DNA of 64,000 nucleotides, from positions 1 through 64,000 of the forward strand of contig CALBEY010000070.1 of NCBI GenBank assembly GCA_937888805.1, written 5' to 3'. Below are positions 35,978 to 46,341 of the stretch, in pieces (the stretch's first letter is position 1; each line of letters starts with the position of its first letter). This DNA is from an uncultured Burkholderiaceae bacterium (GTDB lineage Bacteria; Pseudomonadota; Gammaproteobacteria; Burkholderiales; Burkholderiaceae_B). The position numbers were made by a program, and so were the translations under genes. The notes below the pieces were generated by a model, which saw only the letters and a program-made list of their open reading frames with translations, did no database searches and had not been told where the DNA came from.

Positions 35978-36010
35978 TAAAAAACCCACCGGGTTTAAAA
36001 CCGGTGGGTT
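35978..36010 (-). terminator. Terminator of acnB
   Basis: A perfect 10-bp stem (AACCCACCGG, 35983-35992, with CCGGTGGGTT, 36001-36010; eight-base loop) is followed on the minus strand by a run of T (six T after the stem base). It lies 45 bases past the acnB stop, the right place to end that transcript. Confidence 0.88.
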
Positions 36011-36054
36011 GGATCCGCGCCAATTGACCGAGCGTTTTAGATCAATGTGATTGA

Positions 36055-38640
36055 TTAGGTTTCAATCGTGTCGGCCACGTCTTTGTAGTCGGCGATCTGA
36101 TCAAAGTTAAGGTATTGATAGATCTGCTCACCGTTGCTGTTGATGACACCCATGTCGGTCATGTATTCCTCACGTGTCGGGATGCGTCCTAAACGTGAGC
36201 AAATGGCCGCAAGCTCAGCAGAACCCAAGTAAACATTGGTGTTCTTGCCCAAACGGTTAGGGAAGTTACGGGTGCTTGTTGACATCACCGTGGCACCCTC
36301 ACGAACTTGTGCTTGGTTACCCATGCATAAAGAGCAACCAGGCATTTCTGTTCGGGCACCAGCGCTGCCAAAGACGCCGTAGTGGCCTTCTTCCGTCAAT
36401 TGCTGGGCGTCCATCTTGGTGGGCGGGGCCACCCAGAGCTTGACAGGGATGTCGCGTTTGCCTTCGAGCAATTTTGAAGCCGCACGAAAGTGACCAATGT
36501 TGGTCATGCAACTGCCAATAAAGACCTCGTCAATTTTGGCGCCCGCCACATCGGACAGGGTTTTGACATCGTCGGGATCGTTGGGGCAAGCCAAGATTGG
36601 CTCAATGATTTCATTCATGTCGATTTCGATGACCGCGGTGTATTGTGCATCGGCGTCGGCTTTGAGCAGCTTCGGATCGTCAAGCCAAGCTTGCATGGCA
36701 TTGATTCGGCGCACCATGCTGCGCTCATCTTCGTAGCCATTGGCGATCATCCACTTCAACATCACGATATTGCTCTGCAGGTACTCGATGATGGGTTCTT
36801 TATTCAGGTGCACGGTGCAACCGGCTGCTGAACGTTCGGCTGAGGCATCTGATAACTCAAAGGCTTGCTCAACTTTTAAGTCAGGCAGTCCTTCGATTTC
36901 CAGCACGCGACCAGAAAAGATGTTTTTCTTACCTTGCTTTTCTACTGTTAACAGGCCGCTCTTGATGGCATACAGCGGAATGGCATTGACAAGATCTCGT
37001 AACGTTACGCCGGGTTGCATTTTGCCCTTAAAACGCACCAGCACCGATTCAGGCATGTCCAAAGGCATCACGCCTGTGGCCGCAGCAAACGCCACCAAAC
37101 CCGAGCCAGCAGGAAAGCTGATACCAATCGGAAAGCGGGTGTGAGAATCACCGCCGGTACCAACCGTGTCAGGCAACAACATACGGTTAAGCCAAGAGTG
37201 AATCACGCCATCGCCAGGACGCAAAGAAATGCCGCCACGCGTGCTGATGAAGTGTGGCAATGTGTGGTGGGTTTTGACATCAACAGGCTTAGGGTAGGCA
37301 GCGGTGTGGCAAAACGACTGCATGACCAAGTCCGCAGAGAAGCCCAAGCAGGCTAAGTCTTTCAGTTCGTCCCGTGTCATCGGCCCAGTGGTGTCTTGGC
37401 TACCCACAGAGGTCATGCGTGGCTCACAGTAGGTGCCAGGGCGCACACCCATGCCTTCTGGTAAGCCGCAAGCGCGACCCACCATTTTCTGTGCCAGCGT
37501 GAAACCCTTGCCCGTATCAGCAGGGTTGTGTGGCAAACGGAAAACCGTTGAAGGTGGTAAACCTAAGGCTTCGCGCGCCTTGGTTGTGAGGCCTCGACCA
37601 ACGATCAAAGGGATACGGCCACCTGCGCGAACTTCATCAAAGAGCACGTCTGATTTGACTTCAAATTCAGCGATGACTTTGCCGTCTTTAAGGGCTTTGC
37701 CCTCGTAAGGGCGCAGCTCAATGACGTCGCCCATATTCATCTGCGAGACATCAAGCTCGATGGGTAGTGCACCCGCATCTTCCATGGTGTTGTAGAAAAT
37801 GGGTGCAATCTTGCTGCCCAAGCACACGCCGCCAAAACGTTTGTTAGGCACGAACGGAATATCTTGTCCCGTGAACCAAAGCACTGAGTTGGTGGCTGAC
37901 TTGCGTGAGGAGCCAGTGCCCACAACGTCGCCAACATAGGCGATGAGGTGACCCTTGGCCTTGAGTTCGTCGATCAGTTTGATCGGTCCTGTTTTACCGG
38001 CATCGTCGGGTTCAATGCCAGGACGTGGGTTTTTGAGCATGGCCAAAGCGTGCAACGGGATATCAGGACGTGTCCAAGCATCAGGTGCGGGCGACAAGTC
38101 GTCGGTGTTGGTTTCGCCAGTCACTTTCAAAACCGTGAGTTTTACGCTTTGAGGAAACTCAGGGCGGCTAGTGAACCACTCGGCATCAGCCCAGCTTTGC
38201 ATCACACTTTTGGCGTTGGCACTGCCTTTGTCGGCTTTTTCTTTGACGTCATGGAAAGCATCAAACATCAACAATGTCTTCTTAAGCCCTTCAGCGGCAA
38301 TCGATCCCACAACAGCATCGTCGAGTAATTCAACCATTGCCACGATGTTGTAACCGCCGAGCATGGTGCCCAAGAGCTCAGTGGCGCGTTCACGCGAGAT
38401 CACGGGGCTTTTTTCTGTGCCATGTGCCAAAGCTGCCAAGTAAGACGCTTTGACCTTGGCGGCATCATCGACGCCGGCCGGCACCCGGTTCACCAAAAGG
38501 TCTACCAGAAAATCTTCTTCGCCTTTGGGTGGCGATTTGATCAGCTCGATCAATTCAGCGACTTGCGCGGCGGTCAGTGGTAGCGGAGGGATTCCAAGCG
38601 CAGCGCGCTCGGCAACATGTTCACGGTAGGCTACTAGCAT
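36055..38640 (-). CDS. acnB: Aconitate hydratase AcnB
   Basis: AcnB (861 residues) is the main bacterial TCA aconitase and can also act on 2-methyl-cis-aconitate. It has the aconitase B order: N-terminal helical HEAT-like domain, swivel domain ([17 protein letters not shown] and [12 protein letters not shown]), then the cluster domains with [16 protein letters not shown] and [12 protein letters not shown] holding the three iron-sulfur cysteines. A 21-bp palindrome sits 82 bases upstream of the start, inside the promoter, so expression is likely controlled separately from the prp genes. Confidence 0.96.
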   Translation of the reverse strand: MLVAYREHVAERAALGIPPLPLTAAQVAELIELIKSPPKGEEDFLVDLLVNRVPAGVDDAAKVKASYLAALAHGTEKSPVISRERATELLGTMLGGYNIVAMVELLDDAVVGSIAAEGLKKTLLMFDAFHDVKEKADKGSANAKSVMQSWADAEWFTSRPEFPQSVKLTVLKVTGETNTDDLSPAPDAWTRPDIPLHALAMLKNPRPGIEPDDAGKTGPIKLIDELKAKGHLIAYVGDVVGTGSSRKSATNSVLWFTGQDIPFVPNKRFGGVCLGSKIAPIFYNTMEDAGALPIELDVSQMNMGDVIELRPYEGKALKDGKVIAEFEVKSDVLFDEVRAGGRIPLIVGRGLTTKAREALGLPPSTVFRLPHNPADTGKGFTLAQKMVGRACGLPEGMGVRPGTYCEPRMTSVGSQDTTGPMTRDELKDLACLGFSADLVMQSFCHTAAYPKPVDVKTHHTLPHFISTRGGISLRPGDGVIHSWLNRMLLPDTVGTGGDSHTRFPIGISFPAGSGLVAFAAATGVMPLDMPESVLVRFKGKMQPGVTLRDLVNAIPLYAIKSGLLTVEKQGKKNIFSGRVLEIEGLPDLKVEQAFELSDASAERSAAGCTVHLNKEPIIEYLQSNIVMLKWMIANGYEDERSMVRRINAMQAWLDDPKLLKADADAQYTAVIEIDMNEIIEPILACPNDPDDVKTLSDVAGAKIDEVFIGSCMTNIGHFRAASKLLEGKRDIPVKLWVAPPTKMDAQQLTEEGHYGVFGSAGARTEMPGCSLCMGNQAQVREGATVMSTSTRNFPNRLGKNTNVYLGSAELAAICSRLGRIPTREEYMTDMGVINSNGEQIYQYLNFDQIADYKDVADTIET

Positions 38641-38721
38641 GGGTTTGGCCTTTTGAAGAAAGAGGAAATAAACGGGCTTGGTAATGCCTTATTTTAAGCC
38701 CACGGCTAAACGGAAGCAACT

Positions 38722-38742
38722 GTCTTATATCTTATATAAGAC
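38722..38742. promoter_or_regulatory. Palindromic operator upstream of acnB
   Basis: Two perfectly complementary 9-base arms, GTCTTATAT and ATATAAGAC, flank the trinucleotide CTT. The identical 21 bases occur once more, at 46342-46362 between mdh and gntR. Here the site lies 82 bases upstream of the acnB start and directly abuts the stop codon of the GNAT gene. I infer that it is bound by the GntR regulator encoded beside the second copy. Confidence 0.75.
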
Positions 38743-39030
38743 TTACGATTTTCCTTGGTTTAGTAGCTCAGCATATTCAGGGTGGCGCTTAATATAGACA
38801 GCGGCATATGAGCAAGTGGGCACCACGCGCCACTTGTTTTGTCGTGCCGTGTCTAGCGCCACTTGAGTCAGTGCGGCAGCAATGCCTTTTCCGCCGACAG
38901 CAGCGGGTACGCCGGTATGGGTAATGGTCATGACCGTGCCATCCAGTTGGTAGTCCAGCACACACAAATGCCCGTCAACCGAGGTACTGAAACGGGGGTG
39001 TTTTGTTTCGTGTCTGATGTCATGCGTCAT
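38743..39030 (-). CDS. Small GNAT-type N-acetyltransferase (YjdJ-like)
   Basis: This 95-residue protein has the compact GNAT fold of the YjdJ/GTL3B group: HPRFSTSVDGHLCVLDYQLDG, then HTGVPAAVGGKGIAAALTQVALDTARQNKWRVVPTCSYAAVYIKRHPEY. The VGGKGIAAAL segment is the acetyl-CoA pyrophosphate loop, and CSYAAVYIKRHPEY is the family's hallmark. The acceptor substrate is unknown. It lies 57 bases after prpF in the same direction and could be the last gene of the prp operon. Confidence 0.88.
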   Translation of the reverse strand: MTHDIRHETKHPRFSTSVDGHLCVLDYQLDGTVMTITHTGVPAAVGGKGIAAALTQVALDTARQNKWRVVPTCSYAAVYIKRHPEYAELLNQGKS

Positions 39031-39087
39031 GGCAACTCCAATCCGTGGTCTGCGCTGAATTTGATAGGTCGAGGCAGAGATGAGGTT

Positions 39088-40278
39088 CTAAAAGGTGTCA
39101 CTTGGCACGCGAACCTGACCTTCCATCAAAACACGAGCGCTACGACTCATCATGACCTTCTTGACCGACCACTGTCCGTTGACTTGGTCGGCGGTTGCAC
39201 CCACCCTGAGCGTGCCTGATGGGTGCCCAAAACGCACCGCCTCAAGCTTGCCGCCGCCTGCCGCTAAGTTAACCAGTGTGCCAGGGATGGCGGCAGCTGT
39301 GCCAATGGCCACTGCCGCTGTGCCCATCATGGCATGATGTAGCTTGCCCATCGACATGGCGCGCACCAACAGGTCAATGTCCTGCGCTTTGATGGCCTTG
39401 GCGCTCGATGAGATGTAGTCCAATGGTTTGGCAACAAACGCCACTTTAGGCGTGTGTTGGCGCTTGGCTGCCTCGTCGACGTGCTTAATCAAGCCCATGC
39501 GCACTGCACCGTGAGCTCGGATGGTCTCAAACATAGCCAACGCACGGGCGTCGCCGTTGATATCGTCTTGCAATTCGACCCCTTTGTAACCAATCGCTTC
39601 GGCGTTTAAAAAGATCGTCGGAATACCAGCGTTGATCATGGTGGCCTTCAATGTGCCCACGCCTGGGACATCTAAGTCATCGATCAGATTGCCAGTGGGA
39701 AATAGGGCGCCGGCTGCGCCGTCTTCTTCAGCAGCTGGATCCATGAACTCTAGCGCGACTTCGGCGGCTGGAAAGGTCACCCCATCCAACTCAAAATCAC
39801 CGGTTTCCTGAACCAGTCCATTGGTGATAGGCACATGGGCAATGATGGTCTTACCGATATTGGCTTGCCAGATTCGCACAATGGCCACGCCGTTTTCTGG
39901 AATTCGATTGGCATCGACCAAACCGTTGGCGATACCAAAGGGGCCGACGGCGGCAGATAAGTTGCCGCAGTTGCCACTCCAATCGACAAAGGCTTTGTCA
40001 ATAGACACTTGCCCAAACAAATAATCGATGTCGTGATCAGGGCGGCTACTTTTGCAAAGAATGACTGTCTTGCTGGTACTTGACGTTGCCCCGCCCATGC
40101 CGTCGATTTGCTTCTCGTAAGGATCTGGGCTACCGATGATGCGCATCAATAACGCATCGCGAGCGGGCCCTGGTGTTTGTGCCGCTTCGGGCAAGTCTCC
40201 AACGCGAAAGAAAACACCCTTGCTGGTGCCTCCGCGCATGTAAGTGGCGGGTACTTTGATCTGAGGTGCGTGGGTCAT
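39088..40278 (-). CDS. prpF: 2-methylaconitate cis-trans isomerase PrpF
   Basis: PrpF (396 residues) isomerises 2-methyl-trans-aconitate made by AcnD so that aconitase can use it. It opens with the family signature ATYMRGGTSKGVFF and contains GMGGATSSTSKTVI and the WSGNCGNLSAAVGPFAI-like stretch with a conserved Cys. The C-terminal half has MMGTAAVAIGTAAAIPGT. Together with acnD it replaces PrpD in the methylcitrate cycle. It lies 51 bases after acnD. Confidence 0.95.
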   Translation of the reverse strand: MTHAPQIKVPATYMRGGTSKGVFFRVGDLPEAAQTPGPARDALLMRIIGSPDPYEKQIDGMGGATSSTSKTVILCKSSRPDHDIDYLFGQVSIDKAFVDWSGNCGNLSAAVGPFGIANGLVDANRIPENGVAIVRIWQANIGKTIIAHVPITNGLVQETGDFELDGVTFPAAEVALEFMDPAAEEDGAAGALFPTGNLIDDLDVPGVGTLKATMINAGIPTIFLNAEAIGYKGVELQDDINGDARALAMFETIRAHGAVRMGLIKHVDEAAKRQHTPKVAFVAKPLDYISSSAKAIKAQDIDLLVRAMSMGKLHHAMMGTAAVAIGTAAAIPGTLVNLAAGGGKLEAVRFGHPSGTLRVGATADQVNGQWSVKKVMMSRSARVLMEGQVRVPSDTF

Positions 40279-40329
40279 GGCAAAGATTCCATTGATAGTG
40301 TTGGTTCAGCTTGGGCATGCAGCTAAGCC

Positions 40330-42924
40330 TCAAGGGGCAGTAGCGGACTCCAAGAAATCCTCGGCAAAACGTTGCAATACACCGCCCGCCTTGTAAATCG
40401 AAACTTCCTCAGCGGTATCTAGCCGGCAAGTCACGGGCACCTGATATTTTTCACCATTTCTACGATTAATGATCAGCGTCAGCGTCGCACGTGGCGTGGG
40501 TTCACCAATCACATCATAGGTTTCGGTGCCATCAATGGCTAGCGTTTTGCGGTCAGTGCCGGCTTTGAATTCCAGTGGCAACACCCCCATGCCGACAAGA
40601 TTGGTGCGGTGAATGCGTTCAAACCCTTCGGCTGCGATCGCCTCGACACCAGCCAAACGCACGCCCTTGGCTGCCCAGTCGCGCGATGAACCTTGGCCGT
40701 AGTCAGCTCCGGCAATGATGATAAGCGGTTGCTTGCGATTGATGTAGGTTTCAATCGCTTCCCACATGCGAGTGATTTGGCCTTCAGGCTCAATGCGAGC
40801 CAGGGAGCCTTGCTTTACCTTGCCATTTTCAAGCACCATCTCGTTGAGCAACTTTGGGTTGGCAAATGTTGCGCGTTGAGCGGTCAAGTGGTCACCACGG
40901 TGAGTGGCGTAAGAGTTGAAATCTTCTTCGGGCAATCCCATTTTGGCCAAATACTCGCCAGCGGCGCTGTCGAGCATGATGGCGTTCGAGGGCGACAAGT
41001 GATCGGTGGTGATGTTGTCACCCAGGACGGCCAGCGGCCGCATACCCGTGAGTGCCCGTTGCCCAGCCAAAGCGCCTTCCCAGTAGGGTGGACGACGAAT
41101 GTAAGTGCTTTGTGAACGCCAAGCATATAGCGGGCTCACCGACTCGCCACTTTGGACGCTCGCGGCGAACATGGGTTCGTACACTTTACGAAACTGCGCT
41201 GGTTTAACGCTCGCGGCCACGACAGCAGCGATTTCCGCGTCGGATGGCCAGATGTCTTTTAGCGTGACGGGATTTCCTTGTGGGTCAAAACCCAGAATAT
41301 CTTTTTCAATATCAAAGCGAATCGTGCCTGCAATGGCGTAGGCCACCACTAGGGCGGGGGATGCCAGAAAGGCTTGCTTGGCATAGGGATGGATACGGCC
41401 ATCAAAGTTACGGTTGCCTGATAAAACGGCCGTGGCATACAAGTCGCGATCGATGATTTCTTGCTGGATTTTGGGGTCAAGCGCGCCACTCATGCCATTA
41501 CAGGTGGTGCAAGCAAAGGCCACAATACCGAAACCCAACTTTTCAAGTTCAGTGAGTAACTGGGCATCTTTAAGGTAAAGCTCAACCGTTTTTGAGCCAG
41601 GCGCCAGTGAGCTTTTGACCCAAGGTTTGCGGGTCAAACCGCGCGCGTTGGCGTTACGAGCGAGCAAACCCGCCGAGATCACGTTATGCGGATTGCTGGT
41701 GTTGGTGCAGCTGGTGATGGCGGCGATGATGACCGCGCCGTCAGGCATCAGGCCAGCTTCGTTTTCAACGACACCTGAGATACCGTTGGCCGCCAGATCG
41801 CTGGTCGCGACACGTCGGTGAGGGTTTGAAGGGCCTGCAATATTTCGATGCACTGATGACAAATCAAACTCAATCACGCGCTCGTATTGGGCGGTGGTCA
41901 TGCTGTCGGCCCAGAGTCCCGTTTCTTTGGCGTAGATTTCAACGAGTTTGATTTGCGGCTCTTCACGACCGGTCAGACGCAGATAGTCGATGGTTTGTTG
42001 GTCGATATAAAACATAGCCGCAGTGGCGCCATACTCTGGTGTCATGTTCGAAATAGTGGCGCGGTCACCAAGCGTGAGGTGCGAGGCTCCATCGCCGAAG
42101 AACTCAAGATAAGAGGAGACGACTTTTTGGTTGCGTAAAAACTCGGTCAGTGCCAAGACCATGTCTGTGGCCGTGATGCCTGACTGCAACCGACCAGTGA
42201 GTTTCACGCCGATGATTTCAGGCAAGCGCATCCACGATGCGCGCCCGAGCATCACGCTTTCGGCTTCTAATCCACCCACGCCGATGGCAATAACACCTAA
42301 CGCGTCAACATGGGGGGTGTGACTGTCAGTACCAACCAAGGTATCAGGAAAGGCGACCCCGTCACGCGCGTGCACCACGGGTGACATCCGTTCGAGGTTG
42401 ATCTGGTGCATGATGCCGTTACCGGGTGGAATCACATCAACATTTTTAAAAGCTTTTTTGGTCCAATTGATGAAGTGAAAACGATCTTCATTGCGTCGGT
42501 CTTCAATGGCCCGGTTTTTTTCAAAGGCTTGGGGATCATCGCCACCGCTTTCGACGGCCAACGAGTGATCAACAATCAGCTGCGTGGGCACCACTGGATT
42601 GACCAATGCGGGGTCACCGCCCCTAGCGGCAATCGCATCTCTCAAACCTGCTAAATCAACCAAGGCCGTTTGGCCAAGAATGTCGTGACACACAACGCGC
42701 GCTGGGAACCACGGGAAATCAAGGTCACGCTTGCGTTCTATCAGTTGCTTCAGCGCATCGGTTAGCATCAGCGGGTCGCATCGCCGAACCAAGTTTTCGG
42801 CGTGGACTCGAGAGGTGTATGGCAGCGTATCGTAGGCACCAGGCTGGATTGAATCAATCGCTTCGCGGGCATCGAAATAGTCGAGCGCGGTTCCGGGCAG
42901 TGATTTGCGATACGCAGTGTTCAT
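40330..42924 (-). CDS. acnD: Fe-S-dependent 2-methylisocitrate dehydratase AcnD
   Basis: AcnD (864 residues) dehydrates 2-methylcitrate in propionate breakdown. It is an AcnA-like enzyme with cluster cysteines in [13 protein letters not shown] and ACTTCNGMSG and the [15 protein letters not shown] loop. It differs from AcnA in its short start, MNTAYRKSLPGTALDYFDAREAIDSIQPGAYD, which is characteristic of AcnD. Its place between prpC and prpF, with no prpD, makes the assignment firm. Confidence 0.95.
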   Translation of the reverse strand: MNTAYRKSLPGTALDYFDAREAIDSIQPGAYDTLPYTSRVHAENLVRRCDPLMLTDALKQLIERKRDLDFPWFPARVVCHDILGQTALVDLAGLRDAIAARGGDPALVNPVVPTQLIVDHSLAVESGGDDPQAFEKNRAIEDRRNEDRFHFINWTKKAFKNVDVIPPGNGIMHQINLERMSPVVHARDGVAFPDTLVGTDSHTPHVDALGVIAIGVGGLEAESVMLGRASWMRLPEIIGVKLTGRLQSGITATDMVLALTEFLRNQKVVSSYLEFFGDGASHLTLGDRATISNMTPEYGATAAMFYIDQQTIDYLRLTGREEPQIKLVEIYAKETGLWADSMTTAQYERVIEFDLSSVHRNIAGPSNPHRRVATSDLAANGISGVVENEAGLMPDGAVIIAAITSCTNTSNPHNVISAGLLARNANARGLTRKPWVKSSLAPGSKTVELYLKDAQLLTELEKLGFGIVAFACTTCNGMSGALDPKIQQEIIDRDLYATAVLSGNRNFDGRIHPYAKQAFLASPALVVAYAIAGTIRFDIEKDILGFDPQGNPVTLKDIWPSDAEIAAVVAASVKPAQFRKVYEPMFAASVQSGESVSPLYAWRSQSTYIRRPPYWEGALAGQRALTGMRPLAVLGDNITTDHLSPSNAIMLDSAAGEYLAKMGLPEEDFNSYATHRGDHLTAQRATFANPKLLNEMVLENGKVKQGSLARIEPEGQITRMWEAIETYINRKQPLIIIAGADYGQGSSRDWAAKGVRLAGVEAIAAEGFERIHRTNLVGMGVLPLEFKAGTDRKTLAIDGTETYDVIGEPTPRATLTLIINRRNGEKYQVPVTCRLDTAEEVSIYKAGGVLQRFAEDFLESATAP

Positions 42925-42975
42925 GGCAGTCTCGGCAGAATAAAAAGGCGAATCAAAACAACAGTGCTGTTACTG

Positions 42976-42997
42976 ATCGCGGGGCCCCCCCCGCGAT
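42976..42997. repeat. GC hairpin between prpC and acnD
   Basis: A perfect 9-bp inverted repeat (ATCGCGGGG with CCCCGCGAT, four-C loop) lies 12 bases after the prpC stop and about 50 before the acnD start. No T tract follows on the minus strand. It may stabilise the upstream mRNA or reduce read-through, setting lower acnD/prpF levels. Confidence 0.6.
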
Positions 42998-43009
42998 GGT
43001 TTTGCAGGT

Positions 43010-44200
43010 TTACTTGCGTTTGGCAATTGGCACGAACGTCAGGTTTTCGGGGCCAGTGTAGTTGGCCGTTGGACGAATGATCTTGTTGTCGATGCGTTGC
43101 TCAATCACATGGGCCGCCCAGCCAGCGGTGCGGGCGATCACAAACAATGGCGTAAACATTGACGTTGGCACACCCATCATGTGATACGAAACAGCAGAAA
43201 ACCAGTCCAAATTAGGAAACATTTTTTTGGCATCCCACATCACGGTCTCAAGCCGTTCGGCGATGTCGAACATCTTGGTGTTACCTGCTTTTTTCGACAG
43301 GCGATGTGCCACAGCTTTGATGACCTTGTTCCGAGGATCGGAGATGGTGTAGACGGGGTGCCCAAAGCCAATCACGACTTCCCGGTTTTCGATACGGCGA
43401 CGAACGTCAGCTTCTGCCTCGTCGGGCGTTTCGTAGCGCTTTTGTACTTCAAACGCCACTTCGTTGGCGCCACCGTGCTTAGGCCCACGCAAGGCGCCTA
43501 TTGCGCCGGTGATGGCCGAATACATGTCTGAACCCGTGCCCGCAATCACTCGGCTGGCAAAGGTTGAGGCATTGAATTCGTGTTCTGCATACAAAATCAA
43601 TGACGTGTGCATGGCACGAACCCATGACTGGTCGGGTTGTTTACCGTGCAGCACATGCAGGAAATGCCCGCCGATCGAGTCATCGTCAGTTTGGACATCA
43701 ACAATCCTGCCGTTATGGCTGTAGTGATACCAGTAAAGCAGGGCGGAACCCAAGCAGGCCATCAAGCGATCGGCGATGTCTTTGGCGCCAGGCGTGTTGT
43801 GATCGTCTTTCTCGGGCAAAACGCAACCAAGAACAGAAGTGGCTGTACGCATCACATCCATGGGGTGGCTGGCTGCTGGTAGCGCTTCCATTGCGGCTTG
43901 CACTTGTGCGGGTAAGCCACGCAATGCTCGAAGCTTTTCTTTATATGCTGCAAGCTCAAATTTGTTAGGCAGAGTGCCGTGAATGAGTAGGTGAGCCACT
44001 TCTTCGAATTCGCAAACATCGGCGAAGTCGAGAATATCGTAGCCGCGGTAGTGCAGGTCGTTGCCAGTGCGCCCGACGGTGCAAAGGGCGGTATTGCCAG
44101 CCACGACACCAGAGAGCGCCACCGATTTCTTGGGCTTGGGCACCACGGGATCGGCAGCGACTTTGGTTTTTGTAGCAGCGGTTTTTTTGGAAGTAGCCAT
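43010..44200 (-). CDS. prpC: 2-methylcitrate synthase PrpC
   Basis: PrpC (396 residues) condenses propionyl-CoA with oxaloacetate. It has the citrate-synthase active-site residues: His in [13 protein letters not shown], His in [15 protein letters not shown], and Asp in [11 protein letters not shown]-adjacent NLDWFS. The HPVYTISDP form and short length mark the methylcitrate branch rather than GltA. The first 25 residues are an unusual Lys/Ala/Thr/Pro-rich tail ([15 protein letters not shown]) before the normal start [24 protein letters not shown] precedes the ATG. It lies 18 bases after prpB. Confidence 0.95.
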   Translation of the reverse strand: MATSKKTAATKTKVAADPVVPKPKKSVALSGVVAGNTALCTVGRTGNDLHYRGYDILDFADVCEFEEVAHLLIHGTLPNKFELAAYKEKLRALRGLPAQVQAAMEALPAASHPMDVMRTATSVLGCVLPEKDDHNTPGAKDIADRLMACLGSALLYWYHYSHNGRIVDVQTDDDSIGGHFLHVLHGKQPDQSWVRAMHTSLILYAEHEFNASTFASRVIAGTGSDMYSAITGAIGALRGPKHGGANEVAFEVQKRYETPDEAEADVRRRIENREVVIGFGHPVYTISDPRNKVIKAVAHRLSKKAGNTKMFDIAERLETVMWDAKKMFPNLDWFSAVSYHMMGVPTSMFTPLFVIARTAGWAAHVIEQRIDNKIIRPTANYTGPENLTFVPIAKRK

Positions 44201-44218
44201 GTGAAACTCCTTGGTAAA

Positions 44219-45109
44219 TCAGGACTTGCCTTGTTCGAATAGTTGATCGAGCTGTTGCTCATAGACGTGGTACCCGATTCGATCGTAAAGTTCGTCGCGG
44301 GTTTGCATCATGCCAACAATATTTTTTTGGTGACCATCACGTCGAATGGTCTCGTATACCGTTTCAGCCGCTTTGTTCATGGCCCTGAAGGCTGACAGGG
44401 GGTAGAGCACCATGCCAACGCCCACTGATTTCAGTTCTTCAACGGTGAACAGCGGTGTCTTGCCGAACTCCGTGATGTTCGCCAGCACAGGGACCTTGAG
44501 TGCTTTGACAAATTTTTCGTAGGTTGGGAGGTCGTACGCGGCTTCCGCAAAAATGGCATCTGCACCTGCTTCTGCGCAAGCAATAGAACGTTCAATCGCA
44601 GCATCCACGCCATGTGAGGCGATGGCGTCGGTTCGTGCAATGATGAAAAAATTTTCATCGGTTCTGGCGTCAGCAGCTGCTTTCACGCGGTCACGCATTT
44701 CCTCAGTCGAGACAACTTCTTTGCCGGGACGGTGACCACAACGTTTGGCGCCCACTTGGTCCTCAATGTGGCAAGCTGCTGCACCAAACTTGATCAAGCT
44801 TTTGATTGTTCGCGCAATATTGAACGCAGAAGGCCCAAAACCCGTGTCGATATCGACAAGTAATGGTATGTCACAGACGTCGGTGATGCGTCGCACGTCT
44901 GTGAGCACATCGTCTAGGGTATTGATGCCCAAGTCAGGCAAGCCAAGCGATCCAGCTGCGACACCACCACCCGAGAGGTAAATGGCTTTGTAGCCCGCGC
45001 GTTTGGCTAGGAGGGCATGATTGGCGTTGATGGCGCCAATGATTTGTAAGGGGGATTCTTCTTTTATAGCGGTGCGGAACTTTGAACCGGCGCTGGCAGT
45101 TGAAGTCAT
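44219..45109 (-). CDS. prpB: 2-methylisocitrate lyase PrpB
   Basis: PrpB (296 residues) splits 2-methylisocitrate into pyruvate and succinate. The catalytic loop [12 protein letters not shown] follows HIEDQVGA, and the metal-binding Asp pair is in DIDTGFG. The opening [30 protein letters not shown] is the family pattern. It is the first gene of prpBC-acnD-prpF, so the operon promoter should be in the short gap before it. No regulator of the PrpR type is seen nearby. Confidence 0.96.
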   Translation of the reverse strand: MTSTASAGSKFRTAIKEESPLQIIGAINANHALLAKRAGYKAIYLSGGGVAAGSLGLPDLGINTLDDVLTDVRRITDVCDIPLLVDIDTGFGPSAFNIARTIKSLIKFGAAACHIEDQVGAKRCGHRPGKEVVSTEEMRDRVKAAADARTDENFFIIARTDAIASHGVDAAIERSIACAEAGADAIFAEAAYDLPTYEKFVKALKVPVLANITEFGKTPLFTVEELKSVGVGMVLYPLSAFRAMNKAAETVYETIRRDGHQKNIVGMMQTRDELYDRIGYHVYEQQLDQLFEQGKS

Positions 45110-45172
45110 GGTTGGTTTCCTGAGTCAGTGTTGCTATCGTGGGGTTAGTTGGCTATCAAGCGGACAAAGCGA

Positions 45173-45213
45173 AAAAATAGCCTGCCATGGTGTTGCGATA
45201 GCAGGCTATTTTC
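45173..45213 (-). terminator. Terminator of mdh
   Basis: A 12-bp stem (AAAATAGCCTGC, 45174-45185, with GCAGGCTATTTT, 45201-45212; loop of 15 bases) is followed on the minus strand by six T within the stem base. It lies right after the mdh stop and before prpB, separating mdh from the prp operon. Confidence 0.88.
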
Positions 45214-45216
45214 TTA

Positions 45217-46206
45217 TTACTTCAGCAAGTCAGCAACGCCGTCGCGCTCTTCTAAAAGCTCTTTCAGTGTTAAGTCCATGCGCTCGCGAGAGAACGCATC
45301 GATTTCAAGATCTTTCACGCGGTGGTATTGCCCGGCTTCGCAAGTCACCGGAACGCCATACATGATGCCTTCAGGGATGCCGTAAGAGCCATCTGAGGGG
45401 ATCCCCATCGTGACCCATTTGCCATTGGTGCCCATGACCCAATCGCGGATGTGATCAATGGCCGCATTGGCGGCCGATGCCGCTGAGGATAAGCCACGTG
45501 CTTCGATAATGGCGGCGCCGCGTTTGCCGACCGTTGGCAAGAAGGTGTCGCGATTCCAGACATCGTCGTTGATGATCTTTGCAACATTTTGGCCACCGAC
45601 AGTCGCAAAGCGGTAATCGGGGTACATGGTGGGTGAGTGATTGCCCCATACGGCAAGCTTTTGAATGTCTGCCACAGGGCGACCGAGCTTAGCCGCCAAT
45701 TGCGACAGCGCCCGGTTATGGTCTAAACGAAGCATGGCGGTGAAATTGCTGGCTGACAAATCAGGTGCTGATTTCATGGCGATGTAAGCGTTGGTGTTGG
45801 CAGGGTTACCCACAACCAAGACACGTACATTGCGATTGGCAACCGCGTTTAGCGCTTGACCCTGCACGGTAAAGATCTGTGCATTGACCGTTAACAGGTC
45901 TTTGCGCTCCATGCCTGGGCCGCGTGGACGTGAACCAACCAAAAGGGCCACTTCAACATCTTTAAAGGCCTCTTTGGGATCGCTGTGGGCTGACATGGAT
46001 TGCAGCAGCGGAAACGCGCAGTCATCTAGCTCCATCATGACCCCCTTGAGCGCTTTTTGTGCCTTCTCCTCAGGGATCTCAAGCAGTTGTAGGATCACGG
46101 GTTGGTCTTTACCCAGCATTTCGCCGGACGCGATTCTAAACAGCAACGCATAACCAATTTGGCCGGCGGCGCCTGTAACCGCAACACGCATTGCAGGTTT
46201 TGACAT
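45217..46206 (-). CDS. mdh: Malate dehydrogenase (NAD)
   Basis: Malate dehydrogenase (329 residues) converts malate to oxaloacetate in the TCA cycle. It shows the NAD loop [23 protein letters not shown], the substrate Arg region [15 protein letters not shown], the [10 protein letters not shown] segment and the catalytic His in [15 protein letters not shown]. Length and pattern fit the group II enzyme shared by many betaproteobacteria. It diverges from gntR, with a 21-bp palindrome 136 bases upstream of the start, so control by the neighbouring regulator is likely. Confidence 0.96.
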   Translation of the reverse strand: MSKPAMRVAVTGAAGQIGYALLFRIASGEMLGKDQPVILQLLEIPEEKAQKALKGVMMELDDCAFPLLQSMSAHSDPKEAFKDVEVALLVGSRPRGPGMERKDLLTVNAQIFTVQGQALNAVANRNVRVLVVGNPANTNAYIAMKSAPDLSASNFTAMLRLDHNRALSQLAAKLGRPVADIQKLAVWGNHSPTMYPDYRFATVGGQNVAKIINDDVWNRDTFLPTVGKRGAAIIEARGLSSAASAANAAIDHIRDWVMGTNGKWVTMGIPSDGSYGIPEGIMYGVPVTCEAGQYHRVKDLEIDAFSRERMDLTLKELLEERDGVADLLK

Positions 46207-46341
46207 ATCGGTCTCCGAGTAGAGTAGTAAAAAGTGTTATTTGACAGAAAATAAAGCTAATTCAGTTTAGCCCTTTTGATCACTAGGATCCGGTGCAAGA
46301 ATGAGGGAAAGTTTAGACGAGGCATGACAGGCCAGTCAATA

